Origin: Cordylochernes scorpioides
Lineage: Eukaryota > Arthropoda > Arachnida > Pseudoscorpiones > Chernetidae
DNA: 64,000 nucleotides
Direction: 5' to 3'
NCBI GenBank assembly: GCA_030710605.1
Contig: CP092870.1
Coordinates: 49,321,061-49,385,060, forward strand
The notes below the pieces were generated by a model. That model did not search any database. It saw only the letters and a list, made by a program, of their open reading frames with translations, and was not told the origin of the DNA. The translations under genes were made by a program, and so were the position numbers. Below are positions 20,451 to 31,275 of the stretch, in pieces (position 1 is the stretch's first letter; each line of letters opens with the position of its first letter).

Positions 20451-20559
20451 TACCTTAGGTTGGCGGAAGTTCCGGCATAGCTGTGATTGTTATAAGTTAG
20501 ATAATATTGCCTTGTGAATAGTTAAATAAGGGCAACTCTGTGCTTCACTTCCATCAATA

Positions 20560-20840
20560 ATTGACAATATGACCCAGAATAAGTATATTGCTATGGCGTT
20601 TTATGGTTTCCACAAGTCCATATCTCAGAAGAAGGCCAAGTGATACTCACTCCTCACTTTCTTACTGCTACATTTTTGTGTTGTTTTTTTCTTGCTTCCC
20701 TCTTTCTCTTTTTTTCTTCTTCTGTTTATAGTGTTGTTTCCTTTGTTTCACTGCTTTGTTCTTATGCATACCTCTGGTGAATCCTGTATAGGGTCAGTGA
20801 CCCTAAATAAAGGCTTTTTGTTGTTGTTTGTTGTAAATAG
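20560..20840 (+). mobile_element. LINE 3' end with TTG tail
   Basis: Shows a pyrimidine-rich 3' untranslated stretch, then GGTCAGTGACCCTAAATAAA and GGCTTTTTGTTGTTG. It has the same tail type as 12725-12755 and 21480-21520. No coding domain remains. Confidence 0.6.
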
Positions 20841-21110
20841 TTAAATAAATAAAACTAAGCGATATAAATCCTTAAGGTAAGAGTATTTCCTTATTTATAA
20901 CAAGGCATACATTATACTCCGGTAGAGAAGGTTTGTGATACCATAAAAATTGAGAGATTATTCAAATAAAGCAATAAACTTATCCTTGGTGTGTTGTTAC
21001 AATTTATATTATCAGAGAATTCTACCTTTCGAAGTGATATGTAGACATGTGATGCACTTATAGTAAAGGCAATCACCGAATACTACCCACCTCATCACCA
21101 AATACTCTCA

Positions 21111-21269
21111 TGTATGGGGCTGAAAGACGAAGTGCTCCTCAGTGAAATAGGCCTTGAGGGACTCTCTTTGGAGCTCCTGTTGAATGAGGTGGTGAGAAAC
21201 AGAGCTGGAGCTTTTGCGTTGTTCAAATTTTGGAAGACGGCTGAAGAGAAGGGGAGGCAATATACATAA
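21111..21269 (+). pseudogene. LINE ORF C-terminal fragment
   Basis: 53 codons from TGT at 21111 to the TAA at 21267, reading KDEVLLSEIGLEGLSLELLL then NEVVRNRAGAFALFKFWKTA. A 3' untranslated region with a simple GTT/GCT tail follows, so it is the end of a non-LTR element polyprotein. The frame is closed upstream. Confidence 0.5.
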
Positions 21270-21530
21270 TCTAATTGATGTAAATAATTATATGCAAATA
21301 ATATTTGTCAGGATTAGAATGACGAATCCTGTATGGGACTTTGATTCCAGTAAAAGGCTTGTTGCTGCTGTATATAGTCACAGTGTAGAAAATACTATAC
21401 TATACCTACTACTTATAGGTTTCTCTCTGTATTCTTAGTTCTCTTCTCTTACTCTGTAAACTGGCGAATTCTTTATAGAACGAGAGGTCCTCAATAAAAG
21501 CTTTTGTTGTTGTTGTTGTTCGAATACTAC
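21270..21530 (+). repeat. Two LINE 3' tails in succession
   Basis: AATCCTGTATGGGACTTTGA..AAAGGCTTGTTGCTGCTG is followed by GAATTCTTTATAGAACGAGA..AATAAAAGC and a TTG run. Two tails in a row suggest insertion of one LINE next to another or a tail duplication. Confidence 0.5.
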
Positions 21531-21972
21531 CCACCATGATTATCATTAGCCTTCACACCATATATACCAGGAATCATTTGAAAAAATTCTCCTAAAAAGA
21601 TGCTTTTTGCAATCTCTCATCTCAAGAGAACTTTGGAGACCTTTTTGGAGATAATTTCAGTTCCCCATTTGAAGCTCAACTTGATTTCAATGCAGATGTT
21701 TGATATTTATATGTTAATTTTGTAATTATTATTTTTTAATTCATTGAAAAATTTTTCTGGCAGACATATTCTTTTTTTTTTTTATCATTTAAAATATATT
21801 TTTTTTTGTTAGTTATCAAATCATTTGCAATTGTAGTTTCTGTTTTGTTGTGTTCCTTTTTAAGCAATAAATATATAGAACAAAGGTGTAATATTCAATT
21901 CAAGCATATGGAACCAACATCGATTCATTTTTAAAACAAAGCAAAATTATGAGCTTATACAACTTTAACTGT

Positions 21973-22600
21973 ACGTATTACATCCCAAACCCGACGCCAG
22001 CCATCTCTGTCTTGAGCTCGATGTACCATCTCGGCGACCGTTAAGCCAGTGAGTTCCTTTAATTGGTCATCATTTTATTCGCGATCGAACGTTGTGGCCT
22101 ACTGTACATATTACATCCCAAACACGACGCCAGCCATCTCTGTCTTGAGCTCGATGTACCATCTCGGCGACCGTTAATCCAGTGAGTTCCTGTAATTGGT
22201 CATCATTTTATTCGCGATCGAACGTTGTGGCCCACTGTACATATTACATCCCAAACACGACGCCAGCCATCTCTGTCTTGAGCTCGATGTACCATCTCGG
22301 CGACTGTTGAGCCAGTGAGTTCCTTTAATTGGTCATCATTTTATTCGCGATCGAACATTGTGGCCCACTACGTATTACATCTCAAACACGACGCCAGCCA
22401 TCTCTGTCTTGAGCTCGATTGTACCATCTCGGCGACTGTTAAGCCAGTGAGTTCCTTTAATTGGTCATCATTTTATTCGCGATCGAACATTGTGGCCCAC
22501 TACGTATTACATCCCAAACACGACGCCAGCCATCTCTGTCTTGAGCTCGATTGTACCATCTCGGCGACTGTTAAGCCAGTGAGTTCCTTTAATTGGTATA
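21973..22600 (-). repeat. Satellite array of the RTE-like LINE end (array 3), five units
   Basis: Minus-strand counterpart of 5647-6959, with units of 127-134 bp. The last unit breaks off at about 22598, where a different sequence (ACGAAGTGTGTCGG) begins. Two units share a one-base insertion in GAGCTCGATTGTACC, evidence of local unit-to-unit copying. Confidence 0.85.
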
Positions 22601-23400
22601 CGAAGTGTGTCGGTGGCCGTACAGATATTACTATTTGAATTATTAAAAAAAACTTCGTATATGTTAATAAAATTCAACATGTTTTTCTATAAACACTTAT
22701 AATATATATTTCTATCTCTAATCCTAAAAGAAAATGAAAAAAAAACACGAAAAAAAAATCCTATTACACACACCAGCATATAAATTCAATTTTAAAACTC
22801 TATGAATATTAAACGCGACACAAATTTGAATGCAATCACTTTAAAATAAATGTAATGCATAATTTTGCCATTGTTTCATAGACAAATAGAGATTGAAGAC
22901 CCTCAATAACCAGTATTTAATCTTACTGAAAACACGTAACAGCATGTCTGGACAATGTCACCATTCAAACAGCAATTTACTGTCCATTCCATTATGGAAA
23001 GTGATATTGGACAGTAACTTGTCTCAAACGGTAATCTCTCATATTTAATGTCATTTTTATTTATCTTCAAGCTTCAAGTTTAATATTCTGTGGTATCGTG
23101 ATATTCATTTTTTTATATCTAAAGATATTTTTTATTAAAATAAAACGCAGCTTCCAAGGATGATTCTCTTACTTTATAACATATATTATTATCACGGTAG
23201 AGAAGATAAGTATTCCAAAAGCTTAATTAAAAATAATTTATTAATTAAACTTATATATTGCAAAATGTGTCAATTGATTTTACAAGTGATAATATACAAG
23301 CATGGTAAGGGGTGATGACTATGGAAATATTTATGATGATAAACGACAGAGTATTCAAAAATAATTATTCTGTGGAAATATTTTTAACTTAATTATATTG
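22601..23400. other. No gene seen; AT-rich
   Basis: No coding frame or repeat end recognised. A pair of GGACA(G/A)TGTC-like boxes lies at about 22940 and 23000. Confidence 0.4.
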
Positions 23401-23447
23401 ACTTTATGTGACGCTGAGTTTGTTTTTAACAGATAAATATGTTATAA

Positions 23448-23491
23448 TACCTCGATAAAGGTTGGCGTTCAGCCCAACTGAAATATTGGTA
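23448..23491 (+). ncRNA. Hammerhead-like F4 motif
   Basis: Stem I TACC/GGTA intact. Core TCGATAA, so position 4 is altered as well. Stem II GGTTGGC/GCCCAAC has an extra C. It lies in a partial F4 element (23400-23525). Confidence 0.3.
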
Positions 23492-23544
23492 AAATAAATG
23501 ATATTTTAATCCAATATATGTATTTTTAATTAGATATTTACTAA

Positions 23545-24003
23545 CCAGAAGTCCTCCTCTACGTGGGGAGAAGCAGCACAAGTAAGAGACTGTCCTTTAG
23601 TACGGTGTCGTGAGCCGCTACGGTAACTGTGAACTGTGGCTGACTAACGGGGCACCCCCTTTCCATGGAGTGGACAAGACACCACCACTATATAGAACCA
23701 TGCCCAGAAGTCCTCCTCTACGTGGGGAGAAGCAGCATAGTAAGGGACTGCCCTGTAGTACGGTGTCGTGAGCTGCTACGGTAACTGTGAACAGGGAACT
23801 GTGGCTGACTAACGGGTCACCTCTCCATGGAGTGGACAAGACACCACCACCATATAGAAAACTACCCAGAAGTCCTCCTCTACGTGGGGAGAAGCAGCAC
23901 AAGTAAGACCTGTAGTACGGTGTCGTGAGCCGCTACGGTAACTGTGAACTGTGGCTGACTAACGGGGCACCTCTCTTTTCCATGGAATGGACAAGACACC
24001 ACT
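23545..24003. repeat. Tandem repeat, three units of about 160 bp
   Basis: Units start CCAGAAGTCCTCCTCTACGT at 23545, 23704 and 23866. Each contains GTACGGTGTCGTGAGC and CATGGA(G/A)TGGACAAGACACC. The TGGACAAGACACC end recurs in the array at 30673-31070. The minus-strand 94-codon frame is a by-product of the repetition. Confidence 0.85.
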
Positions 24004-24325
24004 AACATAAAATATTTACTTATGATCTCTCTAATTTCAAAATAAATGTGTTTATACTCTAGAAGAACAATGCTTTCCTCGGTTTCTCGGTGTGGAACTG
24101 AATACCTTGTCTGGAGGAGAACTCTCTCAAGGTGGGGAAACCTCCCTTACTGGAGAAATTTGTATACACATATACAACTATGAAAAAAATAGAAAAAAAT
24201 ATATATATATATAATAAAAAGGTCAGGTGTTGATATTAAAAATAAAGGAAGCATATCTTGATCAGGAGCACATGTGCTTTTTAGATGGTAAAGCGTCATC
24301 AGAGATTTTAGTTAAATTTTTCAAT
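24004..24325. other. No gene seen
   Basis: AT-rich, with a short TATATA run at 24203-24216. A fragment AAAGGTCAGGTGTTGATATT at 24219 is shared with 50680 and 17530. Confidence 0.4.
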
Positions 24326-24570
24326 ATAGATGGAGGCCTCTCCCGTCAAAATAAACGTCAAAAACATCCCGTGTAGATCTCATGGAATAAAGTCCGCCCT
24401 AGACTAACGAGGGCCATTAGCCCGAAACCATAGTCTCTAGGTGGACACTTCTCAGTTTGCCAAAGCTGGTGTTGTGGCTTTGTCACCGACCCGAGGCCGC
24501 TAGTTGCGGCGACGGTCAATAGATGGCGTCAGATTTTGCCGTTTATTTTGACGGGAGAGGCGCCCTATGC
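24326..24570. repeat. Foldback element FB with mutated hammerhead
   Basis: Arms as at 9355-9541 (GGCCTCTCCCGTCAAAATAA against its complement at 24540). The interior holds CATGGAATAAAGTCCGCCC, the hammerhead and TTGCCAAAGCTGGTGTTGTG. Confidence 0.7.
24399..24442 (+). ncRNA. Hammerhead motif, core-mutated
   Basis: Stem I CCTAGA/TCTAGG, stem II GGGC/GCCC, GAAA and stem III ACCATAGT are all present. The core reads CTAACGA. The G at core position 5 is A, a change expected to abolish cleavage. Confidence 0.6.
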
Positions 24571-24779
24571 TTCTATTTTTCAATATGTGAATTCATCCCA
24601 CACCTCTATATATATATATATTGTAGACATTTGCGAAACAATTGGTCTGATAATGAGCTTACACTCGAAAGCTTGCCATTTTTAACTGAATAAAGAAACT
24701 TTATGCAATTATCCTGTTTGATATGTTGTATTAACATCTATAGATGGAAATTTTGCCGGGAGGATATTGATTTGAAGAG

Positions 24780-24970
24780 ACAAAGGCCACCTCTCCCGTC
24801 AAAATAGACGTCAAAACTAGACGCCATCTATCTCTAGGTGAACGCTTTTCAGTTTGCCAAAGCTGGTGTTGTGGCTTTGTCACCGACCCGAGGCCACAAG
24901 TTTGCGGCGACGGTCAATAGATGGCGTCTAGTTTTGACGTCTATTTTGACGAGAGAGGCGACTTTTGTCT
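24780..24970. repeat. Foldback element FB, copy without ribozyme
   Basis: Arms CCTCTCCCGTCAAAATAGAC and inverted partner at 24930-24965. The interior has CTTTGTCACCGACCCGAGGC. The hammerhead segment is deleted. Confidence 0.7.
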
Positions 24971-24999
24971 CTTCAGATTAACATCTATATAGTATTACG

Positions 25000-25440
25000 A
25001 TGCACTAGCGCGCCATCTGTTATGAAAATTCGAAACTATTATAGACACGTATAATTATTTTTAAAATTAAACAATTTCTACTGTCCTAACTGCAATGGAA
25101 AAATTAATGGGAGGACCTGGCTCATCAATGGTGAACCCTCCCAGCGGTTTCGCCAGTTTAATCTACCATACCGATTTTATATTGCATTTTTCGATCTTCC
25201 TTTTATAGTGATACTGATTCTAGACTCTTGGAATGGGTATTTTAGATGAAACTATGGACATAAGCTTTGAGGACATCAGAATTGCATACAAAAAATGCAA
25301 TATAACAGCGGTATGGTAGATTAAACTGGCGAAATCGCTGGGAGGGTTCACCACTGATGAGCCAGGCCCTCCTATTAATTTTTACCATTGCAGTAAGGGC
25401 AGTAGAAATTATTTTTAAAATAATCATACACGTATATAAT
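25000..25440. repeat. Foldback MITE family P, palindromic copy
   Basis: Left arm 25010-25265 and right arm 25285-25440 are inverted, each with the hairpin block and TACTGYCCTTACTGCAATGG. The left end CGATGCACTAGCGCGCCATC is the family terminus. Confidence 0.75.
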
Positions 25441-25779
25441 AGTATTGAATCTATATAACATAAAAAAAAAATCTAAAAATATAAGACTATTATAGATATA
25501 ATTACACAACGTGTCTTCGAGTTATCTTCTGCTATTGAATTAGGACAATATTTGCCTCTCCATTGGCAAATTATTTGTTAAAAGGTCTGCCGAAACCTTG
25601 GTCAAAATCTAATTTTCGCGGTGTGAAATAAAATCATAGATGCGGTGCAGGAAAGAAAATTCAATTTATGGATAGAATCTATAAAGTGTTACTTAGTATT
25701 TTCAAAAAAATTTTATCATTTTTTATCATAAAAACTTATTTTTATATGTTGCGAATATTTTAAACAATATATTATTAAA
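25441..25779. other. No gene seen
   Basis: AT-rich DNA without recognisable structure. Confidence 0.4.
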
Positions 25780-26245
25780 GAAACTATTTTTGACGCGTAA
25801 GATTCTTTTTGAAATTAAACAATTTCTCTACTGCCTTTACTGAAATGGAAAAATTAATGGGAGGGCTTGGTTCATCAGTGGTGAACCCTCCCAGCGATTT
25901 CGCCAGTTTAATCTACCATACCGCTGTTATATTGCATTTTTTTCGTATGTAATTCTCCTGTCCTCAAAGCTTATGTCCATAGTACATCTAAAATACCCAT
26001 TCAAAGAGTCTAACAACAGTATCACTATAAAAGGAAGATCGAAAAATGCAATATAACAACGGTATGGTAGATTAAACTGGCGAAACCGCTGGGAAGGTTC
26101 ACCACTGATGAGCCAGGCCCTCTCATTAATTTTTCCATTGCAGTAAGGGCAGTAGAAATTGTTTAATTTCAAAAAGAATCTTACGCGTCTAAAATAGTTT
26201 CTAATTTTCATAACAGATGGCGCGCTAGTCCATCGTAATTTTATA
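25780..26245. repeat. Foldback MITE family P, palindromic copy
   Basis: Arms meet near 25950-26040. The right terminus is TAACAGATGGCGCGCTAGTC at about 26210. The 94-codon minus-strand frame at 25927-26211 is the palindrome read as protein, not a gene. Confidence 0.75.
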
Positions 26246-26345
26246 TTATTTTATATCAGTAATTTTAAAAATTATTTTTACGCACACAATAGGACAATGA
26301 AACAATATTACTTACAATACAACATATATATATATATATATATAT

Positions 26346-26612
26346 TGTCGCGGAGATAAATAAAGCAAGGGCAAATTTGGGAATAAATAATTTATTATAA
26401 GGGGTATTTATAGGGGAAGAGAGGGAGTATAACTTACCCCAAGTTAAAGCTAATCCTGAATGAACGGCGTTAGCCACCGTCCCGTTTTCCTTATTTACAG
26501 ATCAGCTTCCCAGAAGCCCCCACACCTGTGCCCCCCCCCCCACCCCCCCCCCCCCCCCCCCGGGGTCCAGGAATGATTGACAGTTGTCCCATCTGGATGG
26601 AGCTACTTGACA
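26346..26612 (-). repeat. 3' LTR of the deleted Gypsy
   Basis: 267 bp with a TATAAATAC box on the minus strand and a cytosine run at 26531-26561 broken by one A. That run is about twice as long as in the 5' LTR and explains most of the length difference. Confidence 0.9.
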
Positions 26613-26635
26613 TTACCCCCTCTTTAGAAAAAAAC
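26613..26635 (-). other. Polypurine tract of the deleted Gypsy
   Basis: The minus strand reads AAAGAGGGGGTAA immediately before the 3' LTR, the usual plus-strand primer site. Confidence 0.7.
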
Positions 26636-26648
26636 AGCGACCCACTGA

Positions 26649-27560
26649 TTAGCTTGTCTCAGCCCTTGTTCTGGAAGGAAATCTATCACGGCCTGTGTTC
26701 CCTAGCAGAATGGAATGTTGTTCTTCAGGGTCCAGGTAGGGCTTCATCCTAATGACATGAACGATATCCTTGGATTTCCGTGATCGGGGAGACGGGTCCA
26801 CGGGCTCTACTTCATACGTAACTTCTGAAAGCTTCTTGGTCACCTTGTAGGGACCGAAGTATCTCTTCAGTAGCTTTTCTGAGAGCCCTACTTTTCGGAT
26901 GGGAGTAAAAACCCACACAAGATAATCCTTCTGGTAATAGACTGGAGTATGTTTCTGGTCGTAAAGTCTACGGTCTTTCGCCTGTGATTGTAGAAGGCGT
27001 GATCGGGAGAGTTGACGCGCTTCCTCAGCTCTGGTCACAAGTTCTCCAACGTAGTCGTCAGAGATCTCATCTGGTAGGTAGGGTAGTACGGCATCGATGT
27101 AGGTCTCGGCCTCGCGGGTGTGGACAAGAAAGAACGGAGTGTAGCCGGTCGCCTCCTGTTTAGCAGTGTTGTAAGCAAAAGTTACGTAGGGTAAAACTTG
27201 GTCCCAGTCCTTCTGCTCGACACCTGTGTACATGGACAACATGTCTCCCAGAGTTTTGTTGAACCTTTCAGTCAGGCCGTTGGCCTGGGGATGGTAGGCC
27301 GTTGTAAATCTGTGCACAATTCCGCACAGAGCATTGATCTCTTTTATTACTTGAGAAATGAAATTTCTTCCGCGATCTGTTATCATTTCTCTAGGAGCTC
27401 CATGCTTCAAGATAACATCTTCAACCAGGAACTTAGCTGTTTCGATTGCTCCTCCGTCTGGGATCGCTTTCGTTATGGCATACCTTGTCATATAATCGGT
27501 GCACACAATGATCCAACGGTTTCCATCTTTAGAAAATGGAAATCTTCCAAGGAGAGATCG
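26649..27560 (-). pseudogene. pol: Gypsy integrase, core and C-terminal domains
   Basis: Integrates element cDNA. The open part runs from 27506 down to 26649 (285 codons). Catalytic residues are all visible: first D in VCTDYMTRYAITK, second D in ITDRGRNF, and E in NGLTERFNKT. The C-terminal GPY/F motif is KRYFGPYKV near residue 205. Just upstream, at about 27555-27545, the sequence reads KPFHKVGVDL and is then shifted by an indel. The zinc finger is missing. The frame ends shortly before the polypurine tract, as in other Gypsy pol genes. No start remains, so it is non-functional alone. Confidence 0.9.
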
Positions 27561-27585
27561 ACCCCGACCTTATGGAATGGCTTTT

Positions 27586-28251
27586 CTACTTCTTGACGGT
27601 TGTCAGATGACGGCAAAACTTCAGGATCTCATCTACTGTCTGTATGTCTTTGGCCACCAATACCTGGTATGTGTCCTCCGAAATTCCCTGTATAATGTGA
27701 GCAACTATCTCACCTTCTTCCATGCGAGGGTTCACCTGGTGGCAGAGACTAAGAATCTCCTGGATGTATGACTCGCTGGATTCCTCGGCCTTCGGTGCTC
27801 TTGACTTCAGAACTTCCTCGGCGCGTCGAGCAGAATCCTCCTGCAGTCCGAACACACCGCGGAATGCGTCTTCAAAGCTTCTCCACGAGTTGAGTGATTC
27901 TTCGTTATTATCAAACCACCTTCCAGCAGTTCCGTTCAAGTAAAATACGACGTTGGCAAGCTTCATGGTCTCGTCCCATCTGTTGTACTTCGAAACTCTC
28001 TCGTACTCTTTCAACCACTGTCCAGGGTTTATATTTCCATCTCCAGAAAAGGTAGAAGGATCTCGTTGGCGCTGACAAGGGAGGTAGGATCCGTTAACAG
28101 TAGGTCTGTGGTCGTCTTCCATTTCTATTCGTTGTGGCAAAGGTTGAAGAATTGGTTCACGTCCCTGTAGACGTCGACTTCTTCGAAGTTCCGTCACGCT
28201 ACCCAGCGTCTCCACCAAAATATGTCGCGGAGATAAATAAAGCAAGGGCAA
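27586..28251 (-). CDS. gag: Gypsy gag (capsid) fragment, starting inside the LTR
   Basis: 221 codons. The ATG at 28251 lies within the 5' LTR, so the first residues are LTR-encoded. The capsid-type region includes FSGDGNINPGQWLKEYERVS, then WFDNNEESLNSWRSFEDAF, then CHQVNPRMEEGEIVAHIIQG. The nucleocapsid zinc knuckle expected further on is absent because the deletion begins near the stop. A codon-level join to integrase sequence follows within about 30 bases of the stop. Confidence 0.85.
   Translation of the reverse strand: MPLLYLSPRHILVETLGSVTELRRSRRLQGREPILQPLPQRIEMEDDHRPTVNGSYLPCQRQRDPSTFSGDGNINPGQWLKEYERVSKYNRWDETMKLANVVFYLNGTAGRWFDNNEESLNSWRSFEDAFRGVFGLQEDSARRAEEVLKSRAPKAEESSESYIQEILSLCHQVNPRMEEGEIVAHIIQGISEDTYQVLVAKDIQTVDEILKFCRHLTTVKK
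28200..28217 (-). other. Primer-binding site of the deleted Gypsy
   Basis: The minus strand just after the 5' LTR reads TATTT then TGGTGGAGACGCTGGGT. It starts TGG, as a tRNA-CCA primer site should. The same start (TGGTGGAGATGC) follows the 5' LTR of the element at 51148. Confidence 0.65.
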
Positions 28252-28472
28252 ATTTGGGAATAAATAATTTATTATAAGGGGTATTTAAAGGGGAAGAGAG
28301 GGAGTATAACTTACCCCAAGTTAAAGCTAATCCTGAATGAACGGCGTTAGCCACCGTCCCGTTTTCCTTATTTACAGATTAGCTTCCCAGAAGCCCCCAC
28401 ACCTGTGCCCCCCCCCCCCCCGGGGTCCAGGGATGATTGACAGTTGTCCCATCTGGATGGAGCTACTTGACA
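28223..28472 (-). repeat. 5' LTR of the deleted Gypsy
   Basis: 250 bp, nearly identical to 26346-26612 except for the cytosine run (14 here) and a few substitutions. Ends TG..CA. Carries the likely promoter (CCCTTTAAATACCCC) and the gag start. Confidence 0.9.
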
Positions 28473-28486
28473 ATATGAAAAACAGT

Positions 28487-28735
28487 ACAAAAGTGAATTT
28501 GTACTTGGATCAGGTGGATAAATTAATAAAAAAGGCATTTCCTGATTGTGCAACTAAAGGTTGCTGATGTCTTGTGCCATCTATCGGCATAAATATCAAC
28601 TATTCGTTGAATTATTCTGGAATAATTTAAATAAAACAACGATTATTTGATATTTATGCCGATAGATGGCACAAGCCATCAGCAACTTCCAGTTCAACGA
28701 TCAGGAAATGCCTTTTTAATTAAATTATAGTTTTT
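28487..28735. repeat. Inverted pair of Penelope-like repeat ends
   Basis: GGCATTTCCTGATTGTGCAA..GCCATCTATCGGCATAAATA on the left is mirrored at 28655-28715. There is no hammerhead between the arms. Confidence 0.65.
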
Positions 28736-28779
28736 CATATATCTTTCTCTCTTCTAGATAATTATCTATATATATTGCC

Positions 28780-28920
28780 TTCAACTTCCCCGTCAGAAGA
28801 ATCCTTGGCGCCGTGGATGTCACTCTTGTGTCCACATTGTACAGCCTGGACTACACCGTCTTGTAGACCGCTCCAATGTCAGTCTCTCCTGGCACCGTCT
28901 TGTAGGATCATCCTTCAAAA
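28780..28920 (+). repeat. Dispersed repeat C
   Basis: Reads CAACTTCCCCGTCAGAAGAA, CTTGGCGCCGTGGATGTCAC, ACAGCCTGGACTACACCGTC and CTCTCCTGGCACCGTCTTGT. Compare 10180, 31090 and 62130. Confidence 0.55.
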
Positions 28921-29560
28921 TCTATATATTAGATGGTTTATCGCCCAATAAGCTTGGAAGACGTCTGGTGGCTCACCTGGGGCACGCGACCTGCCGTGTG
29001 CTTCACGGCAAAAACCCTCATAAAAGATGGACGATTGGTCCATCGAAATATTGGATTAATAAATAATCTTTTATTACAATCCAAAATAAGCCTTATTTTT
29101 AAATATATATATATATTATATAAAAAATATGTTTTTCAAATATATTTCACCACCAGAGGTCACCGTTTTCACTATAAAAACTCGTTGTTGTTGTTGTTCC
29201 CCGTTAGCCGGCTCAAAACCTTTGTACATTATGTAAATAATATTTTGTTTTTCCTTATTCTGCTCGCCTTGGGACAGGCATTGCTTTTGTCAAATTATTT
29301 TTTTATTTATATTCCTTAGCTCAATTAAAACAATATCTGATCAAGACTATTTTTATTATTATTCTTTCAAGAATTTTAACCACGACTGCATTACCATAAT
29401 CCTCAACATGATCTAAATTCAAGCATAAAATCTCTTTTCTATTTATAAAATATACATATATGTGATAATAGGTTGGGGTTTGGTAAGCCTGTTGTAGAAT
29501 CCTGTCGACTCTCTGTAATAATGTTGAAATGTAATAGTAGTTTATGCTGTTGGTTGAATG
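28921..29560. other. No gene seen
   Basis: Contains a TTG triplet run at 29183-29198 that may be a LINE tail, and the AT-rich run at 29102-29120. The 128-codon plus-strand frame has no domain and mixed composition; it is not called. Confidence 0.4.
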
Positions 29561-29930
29561 CAGTGTGGCATGTTGGCTAGAAGCAGTCGTGGTTGTTGAG
29601 CGATGGGTGGTAAGGACACACACACAAAACGAAGCGACACAGTTGTCGAAGGAAAATTTCTTAAATAGATAAAAAGTCGAGCCAAAAGCAAAGATGGAGA
29701 TAGAAGATTCCTTACTGTTTTACATGGTCGATGAGTTGGTCCCTGGAGACGACAAGGGGTGACGCTGACCGGAAGATTCACTGCAACTGACTAACTGTCG
29801 CTAAGGCCGGTCTTATTTATACGACAGCTCTGACAAAGAGAATTGGGTCATGCACGTGGCACACGTGTCGATGGACACCGGACACTGGCGACGGTCTGAC
29901 GGGGTCCAATCTATCTTTAGAAGTTACTTT
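29561..29930 (-). other. GC-richer block with TATA-like box, possible LTR or promoter
   Basis: The minus strand has TATAAATAAGACCGGCC followed by a leader-like stretch, and CACACGTGTCGATGG upstream. The 79- and 100-codon minus-strand frames have no recognisable motif. The ends could not be paired to a second LTR in the window. Confidence 0.25.
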
Positions 29931-30670
29931 GTAAATCTCTCAATCTTGCTTTTAACTTAGCTTTTAATCTATTATATAGTTTTATTTATTCATCCTCAGT
30001 ACATTACATATGGGGATACAAGGACACACGTCAATTATGCGTATAATTAGTTATAGTTTATAATTAGTTCTATATACAACATGACAATTTTGTTATACGT
30101 ATTACATAATATAGGGTTATTGGTTTAAATTATCATATATATATATTTAACTAAATATATAAATAACTAAATATATAAAAGTAAATTCATCATGTGTATA
30201 TTTTTGTTTTCAATATAAAAAACAAAGATGTATTTCCTGACCGCTTAAATGAGTATTTTAAAAATAATTTAATTTTCTACTGCCCTTATTCAGCAATGAT
30301 AAAATAATAGGAGTGGCTGGCTCATCATGGGGTGGCTATGAATCTACCCCACCAGCGAAATAGGGCAGCAATAACAACAGGTAATGTGCAATAAAGATTA
30401 ATGGTTTCCAAGAGGGAGAGATTATGAGAAACAAACAGTTATCTTAAGTACGATTGATCGTTTCCCAGAAATCTTCTGTTTGCCTATATACTGTTGCATA
30501 GTATCCATACGCTGTACGTGTTCTTTGTCTAAGGACACAAAGATACACATGTGAGTTCGTAAGGAATGCAGCAAAAGTTAGCGTTTTATTGCACGTCTCA
30601 CTAAACAGAAGGAACTGTTACAATGTTCAACTCACTTCAGATCATATATACAGTGGCCCAGTCATCCTTA
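29931..30670. other. No gene; short P-family fragment
   Basis: A scrap of family P at about 30275-30360 (TTTCTACTGCCCTTATTCAG, GGCTGGCTCATCA). Otherwise AT-rich and unassigned. Confidence 0.4.
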
Positions 30671-30672
30671 CA

Positions 30673-31072
30673 GCCCTCTATATGGCAGATATCAATCCAG
30701 AAGAGGACATCCATACGGACAACTCAGTTGGCCGGTATTGTGATCAGGGTGTATGGACCGATCTGATCTGCTCCATGGACAAGACACCACCGCTCTAAGA
30801 GAGCTTGCAGCCTCTATATGGCAGACATCAATCCAGAAGAGGACATCCATACGGACACCTCAGTTGGCCGGTATTGTGATCAGGGTGTATGGACCAATCT
30901 GATCTGCTCCATGGACAAGACACCACCGTCACTCTAAGAGAGCTTGCAGCCCTCTATATGGCAGACATCAATCCAGAAGAGGACATCCATACGGACAACT
31001 CAGTTGGCCGGTATTGTGATCAGGGTGCATGGACCGATCTGATCTGCTCCATGGACAAGACATCAACACCAC
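30673..31072. repeat. Tandem repeat, three units of 137-141 bp
   Basis: Units start CCTCTATATGGCAGAYATCA at 30673, 30810 and 30951. Each holds GGACATCCATACGGACAMCT and ends CATGGACAAGACA. The last part resembles the ends of the 23545-24003 units. Frames that cross it are artefacts of the repetition. Confidence 0.85.
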
Positions 31073-31089
31073 TGAACAGGAGGAGTACA

Positions 31090-31275
31090 ATAAGTAGGAT
31101 TTTCCTTCAACTTCTCCGCCAGAAAAATCCTTGGCGCCGTGGATATCACCCTTGTAAAACGTTCCGCTCCACACTGTACAGCCTGGACTATACCAGCTTG
31201 TAGACCGCTCCGATGTCAGGCTCTCCTGGCACCGTCTTGTAGGATCATCCTTACTTCCAGGAGGCAACTCTCCAT
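31090..31275 (+). repeat. Dispersed repeat C
   Basis: CAACTTCTCCGCCAGAAAAA, CTTGGCGCCGTGGATATCAC, then CTTGTAGACCGCTCCGATGT and GGCTCTCCTGGCACCGTCTT. It directly follows the tandem array. Confidence 0.55.

Larger units (their letters stand above)
26346..28472 (-). mobile_element. Ty3/Gypsy LTR retrotransposon, internally deleted
   Basis: 2127 bp between ATAT target duplications (26342-26345 and 28473-28476). LTRs begin TGTCAAGT and end CGCGACA on the minus strand. Gag is joined directly to integrase. Protease, reverse transcriptase, RNase H and the integrase zinc finger are missing, so about 3 kb is absent compared with a normal element. It shares its LTR type with the solo LTR at 3189-3952. 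Confidence 0.92.

Noticed and set aside
28933-29319. 128-codon plus-strand frame as a possible gene
   Set aside because: Composition changes abruptly along it, it has no domain, and it runs through AT-rich DNA with a TTG tail.
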